This document shows, one piece after another, positions 1 through 8,482 of a DNA stretch of 64,000 nt. The translations under genes and the position numbers were made by a program. The DNA is from Tolypothrix tenuis PCC 7101 (GTDB lineage Bacteria; Cyanobacteriota; Cyanobacteriia; Cyanobacteriales; Nostocaceae), in NCBI RefSeq assembly GCF_002368295.1, contig NZ_AP018248.1:5652298-5716297 (forward strand), given 5' to 3'. Positions within the stretch are counted from its first letter, which is position 1, and each line of letters begins with the position of its first letter. A model generated the notes under the pieces. It was not told the DNA's origin. It saw only the letters and a program-made list of their open reading frames with translations, and did no database searches.

Positions 1-120
1 GTGTTTGGCTAGTTGTAGCTTTTCTTGAATATCTCGCAACTCTTGCCCCAAACGCAGCCGGGAAGCATCACTGGGATCTGACGCTAAAAACAGAATTTTA
101 ATAGGATTATCATTGTTCAT
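1..120 (-). CDS. N-terminus of a protein with the KILFLASDPSD start, cut by the window edge
   Basis: Reading the minus strand from ATG at 120 gives 40 uninterrupted codons beginning MNNDNPIKILFLASDP and continuing SRLRLGQELRDIQEKL. This KILFLA(A/S)xPxD...RLRLxxExxxIxxxLxxA pattern is common at the N-terminus of cyanobacterial multidomain proteins that carry TIR-like, CHAT or effector-associated domains. The rest lies left of the window, so the C-terminal domain is unknown. There is no visible partner gene: the next gene to the right is the ParD-like antitoxin. Confidence 0.5.
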   Translation of the reverse strand, partial: MNNDNPIKILFLASDPSDASRLRLGQELRDIQEKLQLAKH

Positions 121-264
121 TCACAGGCAGCGCGAAAGTTTAATTAGTTTTTATAGTACTCTATGCCTCAAGTAGAGCATTAATTAAAACCTTCAACTCT
201 TCACAATGTCTCACTATGTATATAATTGGCAGTAAACTTGCCGAACAATGGGTCGCGACTTTGC

Positions 265-516
265 TTACTGTGTCGCCTTAATTTCTTCCGCAAGGTCTTG
301 CGTTGAAGTGTAGGTAATAAATTCCCCGCGCTCAAGCTGGTCAATTCCTTTGTGGATGTCGCGTCGCAGCTCTTCAAGTTTGAGTTTTCGTAGGTCTTCG
401 CGCTCTTTGAGGAGGCGCAGCCCTTCACGAATGACCTCACTCTGGGACTGATAGAGGCCACTGGCGATGAGTTCTGCGACAAATTTATCTAAGGTTTCGC
501 CGAGATGTACGTTCAT
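265..516 (-). CDS. ParD-like ribbon-helix-helix antitoxin, apparently without its toxin
   Basis: An 83-residue protein starting MNVHLGETLDKFVAELIASG, with SQSEVIREGLRLLKERE following. This is the ribbon-helix-helix pattern of ParD/CC2985-type antitoxins: a short beta strand, then two helices carrying SxSEVIRxGLR. The start was placed at 516 because GGAGG lies 11 bases upstream in the transcript; the longer frame from 570 lacks a binding site. ParD normally precedes and overlaps parE. The 260 bases downstream contain no ParE-like frame, so the toxin seems to be lost. A 15-base palindrome upstream is a likely autoregulatory operator. Confidence 0.8.
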   Translation of the reverse strand: MNVHLGETLDKFVAELIASGLYQSQSEVIREGLRLLKEREDLRKLKLEELRRDIHKGIDQLERGEFITYTSTQDLAEEIKATQ

Positions 517-574
517 AGGGCAGCACCTCCAATGATCTGCTTCTCTTTGCGATCCTGCCATCATTAACAATAAC

Positions 575-589
575 TGTCAATTTTTGACA
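575..589. promoter_or_regulatory. Palindromic operator candidate upstream of the ParD-like gene
   Basis: TGTCAA and TTGACA arms separated by three bases, about 60 bases upstream of the antitoxin start. ParD-type antitoxins repress their own promoter by binding such palindromes, so operator function is inferred from position and symmetry. Confidence 0.4.
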
Positions 590-648
590 ATGCTTTCGTA
601 ATGGTTATCGGTATGGGGGAGAAAAACTTTACCTGAAGCGGCGGCGGA

Positions 649-772
649 CTTGCCCACCGCTGTCGCTTTCAAGAGGTGCGCTGAGGACGGGCAGGACACT
701 TTCGCGGTGTAAGCCTAAGGGGTTGGCAGCCCGCCCTCAGCGCCGCTGACGCTCACCTCTTGAATGGGCAAG
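649..772. repeat. Long cruciform-type inverted repeat
   Basis: Nested arms pair across the region: 649-656 with 765-772, 670-678 (CAAGAGGTG) with 754-762, 680-686 (GCTGAGG) with 735-741, and 688-692 with 729-733. The inner part carries a 23-base word (716-738) that recurs at 4990-5012. The interval 517-1131 holds no credible gene; this hairpin and the one at 954-983 are its only structure. It probably represents a cyanobacterial interspersed repeat. Confidence 0.55.
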
Positions 773-953
773 CCCTTTGTAGGTTGGTGGACTAACTGAT
801 ATTTTCTCTCAAACTAAGGATATAAGACGCAAGATTTATGCAAGATAAAGCTTTGGTGCAATGCTCTTGTAGAAAGTATTAGTCTATGACAATCTTCATT
901 TTGTCCAAAGTCCAAAAAGTTGAAACTTGTAGGAAGAGTCAGTTTCAGTTAAA

Positions 954-983
954 ACCTTGTCTATACATAAATATAGACAAGGT
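954..983. repeat. Perfect 12-bp inverted repeat, 6-base loop
   Basis: ACCTTGTCTATA (954-965) and its exact reverse complement (972-983) flank CATAAA. It lies about 150 bases beyond the stop codon of the RTX/vWA gene on the minus strand. It has no T-run, so it is not a classical terminator, but it could stabilise a 3' end or bind a protein. Confidence 0.45.
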
Positions 984-1131
984 CTAGACGAATCTCGGGG
1001 TTCTTCCTAATAAGGAACTACGATCTAGTACTCACAAATGTACACTACCTACCGCGCATGAATTTGATCATCATAAAAAATCAATCGTAGACATGTATGA
1101 AGTTCTCAAACTCAAGTAGGAAGCAATAAAA

Positions 1132-3903
1132 CTATACGATTGCTAAACTGTTGAGGTCGCCGCTGTAACCAGTGATTTCAATAATGGCATCATTGCAGGA
1201 AGAGAACCCAGCATTGCAGTCATTGAGTGCCAAGAAAGTACGGGTGCTTGCTCCTGTCCCATAGGTAAAAACAGCAGCACCATTGGCACCAAATGTACGC
1301 TTGGTCAGTTTAGCAGCGATCTTCGATTCTTTTAAGGCAGAAACGGCTCCCACTTTGGCGATGTTAGCAGCACTGAGAGCATTAAAACCATCAATGATAT
1401 CTGTACCGATCACTAAATCGGTGATTCGATCAAAGTTATCCAGCAGTGATTCCCTTCCTTTAATGAACACGAAAGTATCGGCTTCGCTACCTCCAGTGAG
1501 GATATCGCCGCCTAAGCCACCCTTGAGTCGATCAACGCCTGCTCCGCCATCAAGACTATCATTACCATTACCGCCACATAAGGTGTCGTTGCCTGCTAGT
1601 CCAGTCAGTGTGTCTTTCCCATTACCTCCATCAAGATAATCATCTCCTGAGGTTCCTACGAGTGTATCTTTCCTATTTCCACCCTTAAGGTTAATACCAA
1701 CTTCAATCGCAACTGTAGCTGTAGCCGTAGCTGCTCCATCGCTAATCGTATAAGTGAAGCTGTCACTACCGCTAAAGTTGGCTAGAGGGGTGTAAACCAA
1801 CAGATCGTCAGTAAGGTTACCAGGGGTACCATTATCACTAAGAACGATGCTACCTCCTTTGGTAGAAACATTATCGAATGTGTTTATTGTGATGGCATTT
1901 CCATCAGGATCGCTGTCATTGAGCAGAACATTTATAGTGACTGAGTTCTTTTGATTGGTAGTAGTCTTATCATCTACTGCTATAGGTGGCTGATTCGTAC
2001 TGCCACCTCCTGGGCTTTCAATCGCTTTAATCAATACATCAACTAAATCAGAAGCTGTCGCTGCATTTAAAAATTTGCCTCCAGTTGCACTTGCAAGGCT
2101 TTCAAAGTCAGCACTTGTGGACGGATCGTTGCCAATTAAAACGGTAAAAATTTCAACAGGGACTCTAATTATTTTCCCCTCTGCACTGGTTTCTTCTATT
2201 TCAAATTTAGTAAGTATAAGATCGCTTGAAAGACGAGTCGCTTCAATATCACTCGCAATAGAAAATGCACGTAAGCTAGGTGCTGAAGGTACACTTTCAA
2301 TGCCAACATCAGCAGCAAGTCTCAGCACCTCTGCACGAAGATCAGTATCTTTTGGAGGTGCGTCACCAAAAAGAATTATTCTTCGGGCGGCGGCTTCTTC
2401 ACGCCATGTTCCCGCACCACCATTCAACGCACGAATTAAGCCAGAATTAACAAGTTCTGGAAAATCACCTCCACCCCCAACAGAGATGCTGTTAATAGCA
2501 TTCTTGGCTGCGGTTTTTCTATCCGCAATTTTTGGCTGGTCAGTAAAAGAAAGAAAAGTATTTGTCCCAGGATCGTTATATCCAACTACGGCAATACGAG
2601 AATCTATAAAACCTCTATCTCCCTCGAAAATAGCGTCAATAATCTCATTAGACCGAGCTTTAACAGCAGCAATATCATCGAACATACTACCAGTTGTGTC
2701 GATGACAAAAGCTATATCTTGCCCTGGTGCCAGGTTAATCTTTTTGTCAGCAAATTGGCCAAAGTCAACGCCAGTTAAAATATCTGAACCATCTCGGTTG
2801 CCCACGCTATCCGTAATGCGAATTGATTTATCGGGGAGAAATTCTAATTCATAATCGGTAAACGCACCTTGATAGACAGAAGTATCCGTTCCTTCAAATA
2901 GCCCAAAAAAGAACGATCCGCCCTTGATCGTGTCATTACCCGCACCACCAATAAAGGTGTCATCTCCCAAACCACCATCTAACACATCGTCACCAGTCCC
3001 TCCCTGGAGTTCATCAGCAAAAGTACCACCAGTAATAGTGTCACTTCCATCTCCGCCCGCAAAAAGGTACCCAAAATAAATATCAAAGCTTAGTTCTGCA
3101 TCAAATTCGTTTAAGCTGTCAGCATTGGGAGTTCCGTAAATAACCTTAAGATCCCCACGTTTATATGACAAGAATGTATCGGTCGCTATATTACTAAGAT
3201 ATGAAGATGAAAGCGATGCAATTCCAAGAGTATCCTTAGTAATACGTGACAATGTACCAACGACACTCACATCTCCTTCCCGTGTTTGGTCAGCAGTATA
3301 ATCCGATTGTTTATACTCAGTAAGAGTAGCTCCCGAGCCTGTAAAATTAATACTTACCGCACCACGAGCCAATCCATAGGGGTCTAGTGTGGGTTCAAGA
3401 AAAACAGTATTGATTAAGTTAGCAAGTGGATTTCCTGCCTCAAAATCAAAATTGTCGTTAAAAGCTCGTACCTCTATATTTTTAATTGTTTTGACACCAC
3501 CAACTACTTCAAATGTTGCTGTTGAAGTGTCTAGTCTGAAAGCTGTTGTGCCAAAAATGTAAGAACGGTCTGCATGGTCGCTATCGCTGATGCCAGTACC
3601 ATACTGTGATATTCCAAGTCTAAAATCATCAGGTGAGAATGTTGTTCCTAGCGCTGTTGCTAACGTTGTAACACTATAGGTATTATCGGCTAGAGTCGCA
3701 CCGAAGAATTTATCTACAACGCCAAATAAAGATGGGTATGCAAAACGTCCTCCGCCTTGAGTCATATAATCACTCATTGAGTAATTAATTGATGCAGGTG
3801 TGGCGGTTGTAGGTCGGATATGCTCGTTATAATTGCTGGCAGAGGGATTATTTGTTCCAAAGACGAATAATTTAGTAATTTCTTTTTCGTCGTAATTAAA
3901 CAT
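1132..3903 (-). CDS. Secreted RTX calcium-binding protein with von Willebrand A domain
   Basis: A 923-residue acidic protein with no Sec signal. Residues ~280-330 and ~748-812 are arrays of the GGxGxDxLx nonapeptide that forms calcium-binding beta rolls in type I-secreted RTX proteins. Residues ~396-630 form a von Willebrand A domain with the MIDAS start DTTGS at 402-406. Residues ~640-735 (NQPPIAVDD... LLNDSDPDG...) are a cadherin-like/Ig-like repeat. The last ~110 residues (FLALNDCNAGF...DAIIEITGY) match the C-terminal region typical of RTX proteins exported through an ABC transporter. A surface or extracellular adhesin-like role is inferred. No HlyB/D-type exporter lies nearby, and the protein is a single-gene unit. 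Confidence 0.85.
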   Translation of the reverse strand: MFNYDEKEITKLFVFGTNNPSASNYNEHIRPTTATPASINYSMSDYMTQGGGRFAYPSLFGVVDKFFGATLADNTYSVTTLATALGTTFSPDDFRLGISQYGTGISDSDHADRSYIFGTTAFRLDTSTATFEVVGGVKTIKNIEVRAFNDNFDFEAGNPLANLINTVFLEPTLDPYGLARGAVSINFTGSGATLTEYKQSDYTADQTREGDVSVVGTLSRITKDTLGIASLSSSYLSNIATDTFLSYKRGDLKVIYGTPNADSLNEFDAELSFDIYFGYLFAGGDGSDTITGGTFADELQGGTGDDVLDGGLGDDTFIGGAGNDTIKGGSFFFGLFEGTDTSVYQGAFTDYELEFLPDKSIRITDSVGNRDGSDILTGVDFGQFADKKINLAPGQDIAFVIDTTGSMFDDIAAVKARSNEIIDAIFEGDRGFIDSRIAVVGYNDPGTNTFLSFTDQPKIADRKTAAKNAINSISVGGGGDFPELVNSGLIRALNGGAGTWREEAAARRIILFGDAPPKDTDLRAEVLRLAADVGIESVPSAPSLRAFSIASDIEATRLSSDLILTKFEIEETSAEGKIIRVPVEIFTVLIGNDPSTSADFESLASATGGKFLNAATASDLVDVLIKAIESPGGGSTNQPPIAVDDKTTTNQKNSVTINVLLNDSDPDGNAITINTFDNVSTKGGSIVLSDNGTPGNLTDDLLVYTPLANFSGSDSFTYTISDGAATATATVAIEVGINLKGGNRKDTLVGTSGDDYLDGGNGKDTLTGLAGNDTLCGGNGNDSLDGGAGVDRLKGGLGGDILTGGSEADTFVFIKGRESLLDNFDRITDLVIGTDIIDGFNALSAANIAKVGAVSALKESKIAAKLTKRTFGANGAAVFTYGTGASTRTFLALNDCNAGFSSCNDAIIEITGYSGDLNSLAIV

Positions 3904-4159
3904 AATCTCCTAAAATCTTTTAAACTGGTTGATTATGCTTGATTGTACGGGAATTAGTTTACGTGAAAATACCAAACTACATGAAGATCGGACAAATTCT
4001 TGATGAAGCTGCTATGAATGAAACTTCACAAATAAAATCTAAGAAGTTAAAGAAGTAATCATATTTGGAGTAATGGCGTGCAATTTATTGATGGCGTTAA
4101 ATTTATGTTGATATAGTTAAAACATTTATTATGGAGTAATCGCACGCACCCTTTTTAGA

Positions 4160-4930
4160 ATGAAGATGTTAATTCTGCTCCTAAATCGTAGTTTACTAAG
4201 CATAGTAATACTTGCTTTAGTGTTAGTAGCGTGTGCTCATTCTGAGCCTCTTAGTAACTATTGCCTCTCCGAGATAAAACAGAAATATAAAAGCAGTACT
4301 CTTTATGCGAGGACAACAACAACGCAAATCACTGTCACTGTTGAGAATGGAAATACATTTGATATATCTAAATTGCATAATAATTATTTATCAGTAAATC
4401 AGAGAGGCAATAAAAAAAATTTACAAAAAATAGAAGCTAAACAGTATGGCTATGGAGAAATTAATGAATTAATTTTGAGCACACATGGTAATTGGCTCTG
4501 GGTGAATGGCGATGAAACCGATTATGTTGCTTTACTAAAGACTTATAAAACCTCAATCGAGCTAGAAAAGATGATACCTTTGCCTAAAGTTTACAGTAAG
4601 CCATGTTCATTTCTTGAAGAATGGTTAGGCAACTGTCTTCAGTCCCAAGGATACTACAGTTATGTATTAGATCGTGTATTTATAACTGGTCATAACTCAA
4701 CATTGTTTGGAAACTCAAACTTATCTACTTATGAAATTATAGGGAAAACAGTAAAACTTTTAAGGACTAATCAAGCCATATCTTCGATCTTAGTTGATTG
4801 GCAGCAACAATACCCCCAGAGGCTCATAGAAATTTCAAACCCTCGTGGAGTTGTTTTCCGAGATATCAATCAAAACGACATATTTTATGATGGAGAACAC
4901 TTTACGACTCTTAAAAAATGCTCATCGTAA
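4160..4930 (+). CDS. Putative lipoprotein of unknown function
   Basis: A 256-residue protein beginning with a basic-hydrophobic leader (LLLNRSLLSIVILALVLVAC) that ends in a VLVAC lipobox, so Cys25 is the likely lipidated residue. The rest is hydrophilic with several cysteines and no domain I recognise. AT-rich codon use. The start could be Met1 or Met3; neither has a clear binding site. No operon partner: flanking gaps exceed 200 bases on both sides. Confidence 0.65.
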   Translation: MKMLILLLNRSLLSIVILALVLVACAHSEPLSNYCLSEIKQKYKSSTLYARTTTTQITVTVENGNTFDISKLHNNYLSVNQRGNKKNLQKIEAKQYGYGEINELILSTHGNWLWVNGDETDYVALLKTYKTSIELEKMIPLPKVYSKPCSFLEEWLGNCLQSQGYYSYVLDRVFITGHNSTLFGNSNLSTYEIIGKTVKLLRTNQAISSILVDWQQQYPQRLIEISNPRGVVFRDINQNDIFYDGEHFTTLKKCSS

Positions 4931-4989
4931 TACTTACTACATTTATCAGAAGTTTTAGAAGTAGATTAGAAGATTTTGAAAACCTGGCT

Positions 4990-5012
4990 TAAGGGGTTGG
5001 CAGCCCGCCCTC
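4990..5012 (+). repeat. Second copy of a 23-base repeat also at 716-738
   Basis: An identical 23-base word containing GGGGTTGGCAGCCCGCCCTC occurs at 716-738 and here. In both places it lies in a gene-free gap (here 4931-5277), consistent with a dispersed short repeat. Confidence 0.6.
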
Positions 5013-5039
5013 GATGCCTCATAGCTTCACCACTGTTAA

Positions 5040-5150
5040 CCAATCTCATAGGACTGAGAAAGCAGGTTGTATTTACTAGCGATCGCTTGTTGTCCTTGTG
5101 CTAGCTCACCTAGTGCTGCTACCTTTTGATCTGCGTGATGTACGCTACGC
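5040..5150 (-). pseudogene. Possible 3' remnant of an unidentified gene
   Basis: The minus strand reads VHHADQKVAALGELAQGQQ followed by AIASKYNLLSQSYEIG and a stop near 5041. An in-frame stop occurs just upstream, so this is a tail without a head. The helical, coding-like character and an internal GCGATCGC suggest a decayed gene end rather than chance. No family assigned. Confidence 0.25.
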
Positions 5151-5277
5151 TTTTATGTCATGGTGCAAGTAGCTCTACACGTTGTAAAACATGAGTAGCA
5201 ACGACATTCATGATCGGGATTAATCCTCATGAATAAAGTATGCAGCTATAACCCTTGGGAAGTAGGAGACCATCTCA

Positions 5278-6372
5278 ATGACAACGCTTACCAGTAATAA
5301 CTACCTCTCAAGGCTTGTCGTAAAGGGGTTTAAATCGATCGCTCACTGCGACGTAACGCTTACGCGGCTTAATGTGCTGATTGGCTCTAATGGCGCGGGA
5401 AAGTCTAATTTCATCGGCTTTTTTCGCATGATGCAGCAGATGCTGGACGGTCACTTACAAGTGTTTGTGAGCCGCCAGGGGGGGCCAGATGCAGTGTTAC
5501 ATTTTGGGCGAAAAACAACCGAGCATCTGCACATTGAACTTTACTTTGGTAATAATGGCTACCGTGCAACCCTTGAACCAACCAACGATAACCGCCTTAT
5601 GTTCTCTCAAGAATCGTTGTGGTGGCATGTAGATGGTGAGCAGTCCTTAGGCGGGGGCCACGTTGAGACACAGGCATTACGCAGCACGGGGACAAGCGTT
5701 GATGCCTCTGTCGTACCTGCGATGCAGCAGTGGCGCGTGTATCATTTTCATGACACGAGTGATACCGCCTACGTCAAGCAACCTCATGGTATTAATGACA
5801 ACGCCTACCTACGCCCTGATGCGCGTAACCTGGCGGCATTTTTATATTTACTCCGCGAGCAGTACCCCGCATCGTTTGAGCGCATTGTGAAAACAATTCG
5901 GCTGGTTGCTCCTTTCTTTGGTGATTTTTACCTACGACCTTCTCCTCAAAATCATGAAGTGATTGAACTGGAATGGGTGGAAGCAGGGCAGGATGTCCCC
6001 TTTAAAGCGCATCATCTCTCCGACGGTACGCTCCGTTTTATCTGTTTAGCTACCGTGTTGCTGCAACCACCGACGCTACAGCCTGACACGATTTTAGTTG
6101 ATGAACCTGAATTAGGTCTTCACCCGTATGCCATTACTGTTCTTGCCTCATTAATGCGTCTTGCTGCCCAAGAAAAACAGGTGATTGTCTCCACCCAGTC
6201 GGTAGAACTGCTCAATGAATTTCACCCAGAAGATGTGATTGTCGTGGAGCGACATGAAGGAAACTCAACACTGCGACGACTACAGGAACATGAATTACGC
6301 GAGTGGCTTGACGAGTACAGCTTAGGAGAATTGTGGAAGAAAAACATCTTCGGCGGGAGGCCCTCTCGATGA
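5278..6372 (+). CDS. AAA-type (OLD/SMC-like) ATPase, first gene of a two-gene pair
   Basis: A 364-residue ABC/SMC-like ATPase. It begins LVVKGFKSIAHCDVTLTRLN; the Walker A motif GSNGAGKS is at 36-43 and Walker B with D-loop (ILVDEPELGLHPYA) at ~270-284, followed by the IVSTQSVELLNEF segment typical of AAA_21/OLD-type ATPases. It lacks a C-terminal TOPRIM domain. Its stop codon overlaps the start of the next gene in ATGA, so the two are translationally coupled. Known systems pair OLD-like ATPases with TOPRIM nucleases in anti-phage defence (OLD, Gabija, PARIS). A defence role is inferred from this arrangement and the mobile-element context. Confidence 0.8.
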   Translation: MTTLTSNNYLSRLVVKGFKSIAHCDVTLTRLNVLIGSNGAGKSNFIGFFRMMQQMLDGHLQVFVSRQGGPDAVLHFGRKTTEHLHIELYFGNNGYRATLEPTNDNRLMFSQESLWWHVDGEQSLGGGHVETQALRSTGTSVDASVVPAMQQWRVYHFHDTSDTAYVKQPHGINDNAYLRPDARNLAAFLYLLREQYPASFERIVKTIRLVAPFFGDFYLRPSPQNHEVIELEWVEAGQDVPFKAHHLSDGTLRFICLATVLLQPPTLQPDTILVDEPELGLHPYAITVLASLMRLAAQEKQVIVSTQSVELLNEFHPEDVIVVERHEGNSTLRRLQEHELREWLDEYSLGELWKKNIFGGRPSR

Positions 6373-7013
6373 TTCGCGTGCATGTGTTTGTCGAAGGGCA
6401 AACAGAAGAAACATTTGTTCGAGAAGTACTTTCTCCGCATTTCCTCCTACGCCATATTTATTTAAATCCCATTCTGGTACGCACTAGTGCCACAGGAAAA
6501 GGTGGGGTGGTCACGTATGCCAAGATTAAGCCGCAGTTAGACCGCAAGTGCCGTGAAGATAGTAATTCATTTATCACGACGATGTTTGACTTTTATCGAT
6601 TGCCTCAAGATTTTCCTGGGAAGAATTCATTACCTCCTACCAGCGATCCATTACAGAAAGCAGCATATATTGAGCAGCAGATGGCACAAGATATCGGCTT
6701 TCCCCAATTTCTTCCTAATATTATAGTGTATGAATTTGAAGGACTTTTATACAGTAATCCACAGGCATTTTTAGCATGGTTTGATCAAGGTGTAGTTGAT
6801 CAATTGCACGCAGAACGTGAAGTATTTCCTTCACCTGAACATATTAATGATGGTGCAACGACTGCGCCATCAAAGCGGATACTGAAATGGTGCCCTGGGT
6901 ATGAAAAACCCCTACATGGCTCTTTGATTGCAATAGACATTGGCTTAGACACTATACGTCAGCAATGCCAGCATTTTGATGAGTGGTTGACACGTCTGGA
7001 AGCCATACGATAG
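6369..7013 (+). CDS. DUF4276-type protein, putative TOPRIM-like partner
   Basis: A 214-residue protein starting MIRVHVFVEGQTEETFVREV, the signature of DUF4276. The FVEGQTE(E) segment matches the first acidic motif of TOPRIM-like nucleases, and acidic motifs also occur at TMFDFY and near IVYEFEGLLYS. The start at 6369 overlaps the ATPase stop (ATGA); the longer frame from 6333 would lie inside the ATPase gene. The pair ATPase + DUF4276 recurs in bacteria. This could be a split OLD-like nuclease, but the nuclease activity is inference. Confidence 0.75.
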   Translation: MIRVHVFVEGQTEETFVREVLSPHFLLRHIYLNPILVRTSATGKGGVVTYAKIKPQLDRKCREDSNSFITTMFDFYRLPQDFPGKNSLPPTSDPLQKAAYIEQQMAQDIGFPQFLPNIIVYEFEGLLYSNPQAFLAWFDQGVVDQLHAEREVFPSPEHINDGATTAPSKRILKWCPGYEKPLHGSLIAIDIGLDTIRQQCQHFDEWLTRLEAIR

Positions 7014-7222
7014 TGAAGTGATGACAATGCCTTAAGAAGATACTTGTATTCTTCACATTGAATACAACAAAGCCTGGAAATAAAACATAGTTGAAAAACG
7101 TACATAACGTGTTTTGTACGATTGCTAATGGAAGTTAATAATTAAGTATGAGCATTAATAAACAAAGTTATAAATTTAAAATAAACATTTAATATAGCTG
7201 GCATATGCACTCCTTATTCGGA

Positions 7223-7250
7223 TTAACGTGAAACGGATAAATCGTATAAT
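7223..7250 (+). promoter_or_regulatory. Candidate sigma70-type promoter upstream of the TauE-like gene
   Basis: TATAAT at 7245-7250 is preceded by TTAACG at 7223-7228 with a 16-base spacer. It lies about 125 bases upstream of the TauE-like start inside the otherwise empty gap 7014-7374. Sequence match only. Confidence 0.35.
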
Positions 7251-7374
7251 TATCTGATAGATTGCTCCACGTTTGTAGCGCCTCCTTCTATAAAAAGTTC
7301 TCATGATGATACGTGAGCTTCTTGTGGTGATATCGCGGTATGATAGGTGTTGTCCCTGTGGACTTTTGTAAGGG

Positions 7375-8130
7375 ATGGAGAGTGAAGTTGCTGTCTATCT
7401 GCTGATCGCCCTTCTCGGTAGCACCGCTTCGTTTTTTGGTGCGTTGGTAGGAGGTTCGGGTCTGGTTATTCTGCCTGGTCTCATCAGTTTAGGGTTCTCA
7501 GCCCCAGAGTCGGTTGCTCTTCTAGAAGTGGGAGCACTGGGGATGATGCTGACGAGTGCCTTGCAGTTTCATCGCGCTGACAAAATCGACTATTCTCTTG
7601 CAGTACGGTTCACGGCTTTTTCCGGCTTAGGCGCATTGACGGGGGCTATCCTGCTTCTTCGTACTGCACCCGTCTATGCGGAGAAGATTATGGGTATCGC
7701 GTTACTCTTAATTTTTGCCTGTATGGTGCTGTGGAAGCAGGAAGGAATTTACCAGGGTGAAGAGCGCCCACACCCAAGAATTAGTCCAACGCTAGGAGCT
7801 ATGCTGTTTTACGCAAATGGAGTGTGGAGCGGCTTCTTGTCGGCTGGGTCACATATTATAGGCAACTTTATTTTAGTGTTTTTCTTCCGTCGTACCTTGC
7901 TTGAAAGTGCAGGGATTCTCAAGATAGAAGGCATTGGCGCAGGAATAGTCACCACGCTTATTTTTTCCTGGGCAGGAATAGTGACGTGGGGAGCAGCACT
8001 CGTGCTTTCCCTTTCAATGTCTATTGGAGCATGGTGTGGCTGTCAATTCGGCTTAAGGTTAGGTGATGTCAACGTGCGCTGGCTTTACCTGTCGATTGTG
8101 TTGATATCGGCGGTAAAGTTGCTGAGGTGA
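7375..8130 (+). CDS. TauE/SafE-family membrane permease
   Basis: A 251-residue polytopic protein with about seven to eight hydrophobic segments (near 6-26, 28-50, 75-97, 104-122, 138-170, 183-205, 206-225 and 234-250). The N-terminal stretch FFGALVGGSGLVILPGLISLG is the glycine-rich first repeat of the TauE/SafE (PF01925) fold, echoed in the second half. Family members export sulfite, sulfonates or other organic anions across the cytoplasmic membrane; the substrate here cannot be read. AAGGG is only three bases from this ATG, so the start may be slightly further downstream. Monocistronic. Confidence 0.8.
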   Translation: MESEVAVYLLIALLGSTASFFGALVGGSGLVILPGLISLGFSAPESVALLEVGALGMMLTSALQFHRADKIDYSLAVRFTAFSGLGALTGAILLLRTAPVYAEKIMGIALLLIFACMVLWKQEGIYQGEERPHPRISPTLGAMLFYANGVWSGFLSAGSHIIGNFILVFFFRRTLLESAGILKIEGIGAGIVTTLIFSWAGIVTWGAALVLSLSMSIGAWCGCQFGLRLGDVNVRWLYLSIVLISAVKLLR

Positions 8131-8201
8131 TGTAGCAATCAGACAATTTATGCACGAGGTGAGCAACGTCGATTCCTTCGGAACGCTACGCTAACGAAGA
8201 G

Positions 8202-8396
8202 ATGTGTTCACGCTTTACAATGAACAGAACAAAGCCAGAGACTGCACCAGCGATCGCTGTGGTTCAACCTCAACTTACCAACGTGGTTCAATTCCCCACT
8301 CCCAAGCAGAAATCACCTTATCGTGGCAATTATCGCAATCGTCATTATAAGTTTGAATTAAGTAAAGACATTATAAATATAAGTACAAGAAAATAA
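8202..8396 (+). CDS. Small hypothetical protein (64 aa)
   Basis: A short basic frame starting MCSRFTMNRTKPETAPAIAV, with NVVQFPTPKQKSPYRGNYRN in the middle. GAAGAG immediately precedes the ATG. It lies just downstream of the permease gene beside a palindromic CTACGCTAACG-type repeat. No family recognised, and it may not be expressed. Confidence 0.35.
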   Translation: MCSRFTMNRTKPETAPAIAVVQPQLTNVVQFPTPKQKSPYRGNYRNRHYKFELSKDIINISTRK

Positions 8397-8482
8397 GAAG
8401 ATTAGGTAAAGAAGCATAAAATTAGATTTATTGTACTGAATTTGTAGGAATATGTGAGTATTCGCGCTATTTCTATCATAAA

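Noticed and set aside
201..482. 93-codon minus-strand frame overlapping the ParD-like gene
   Set aside because: Alternate frame of the ParD-like gene; not a ParE toxin.
1283..2854. Plus-strand frames opposite the RTX/vWA gene (118 and 259 codons)
   Set aside because: Antisense shadows of a long, clearly coding minus-strand gene; the proline- and serine-rich products reflect the Gly/Asp-rich repeats.
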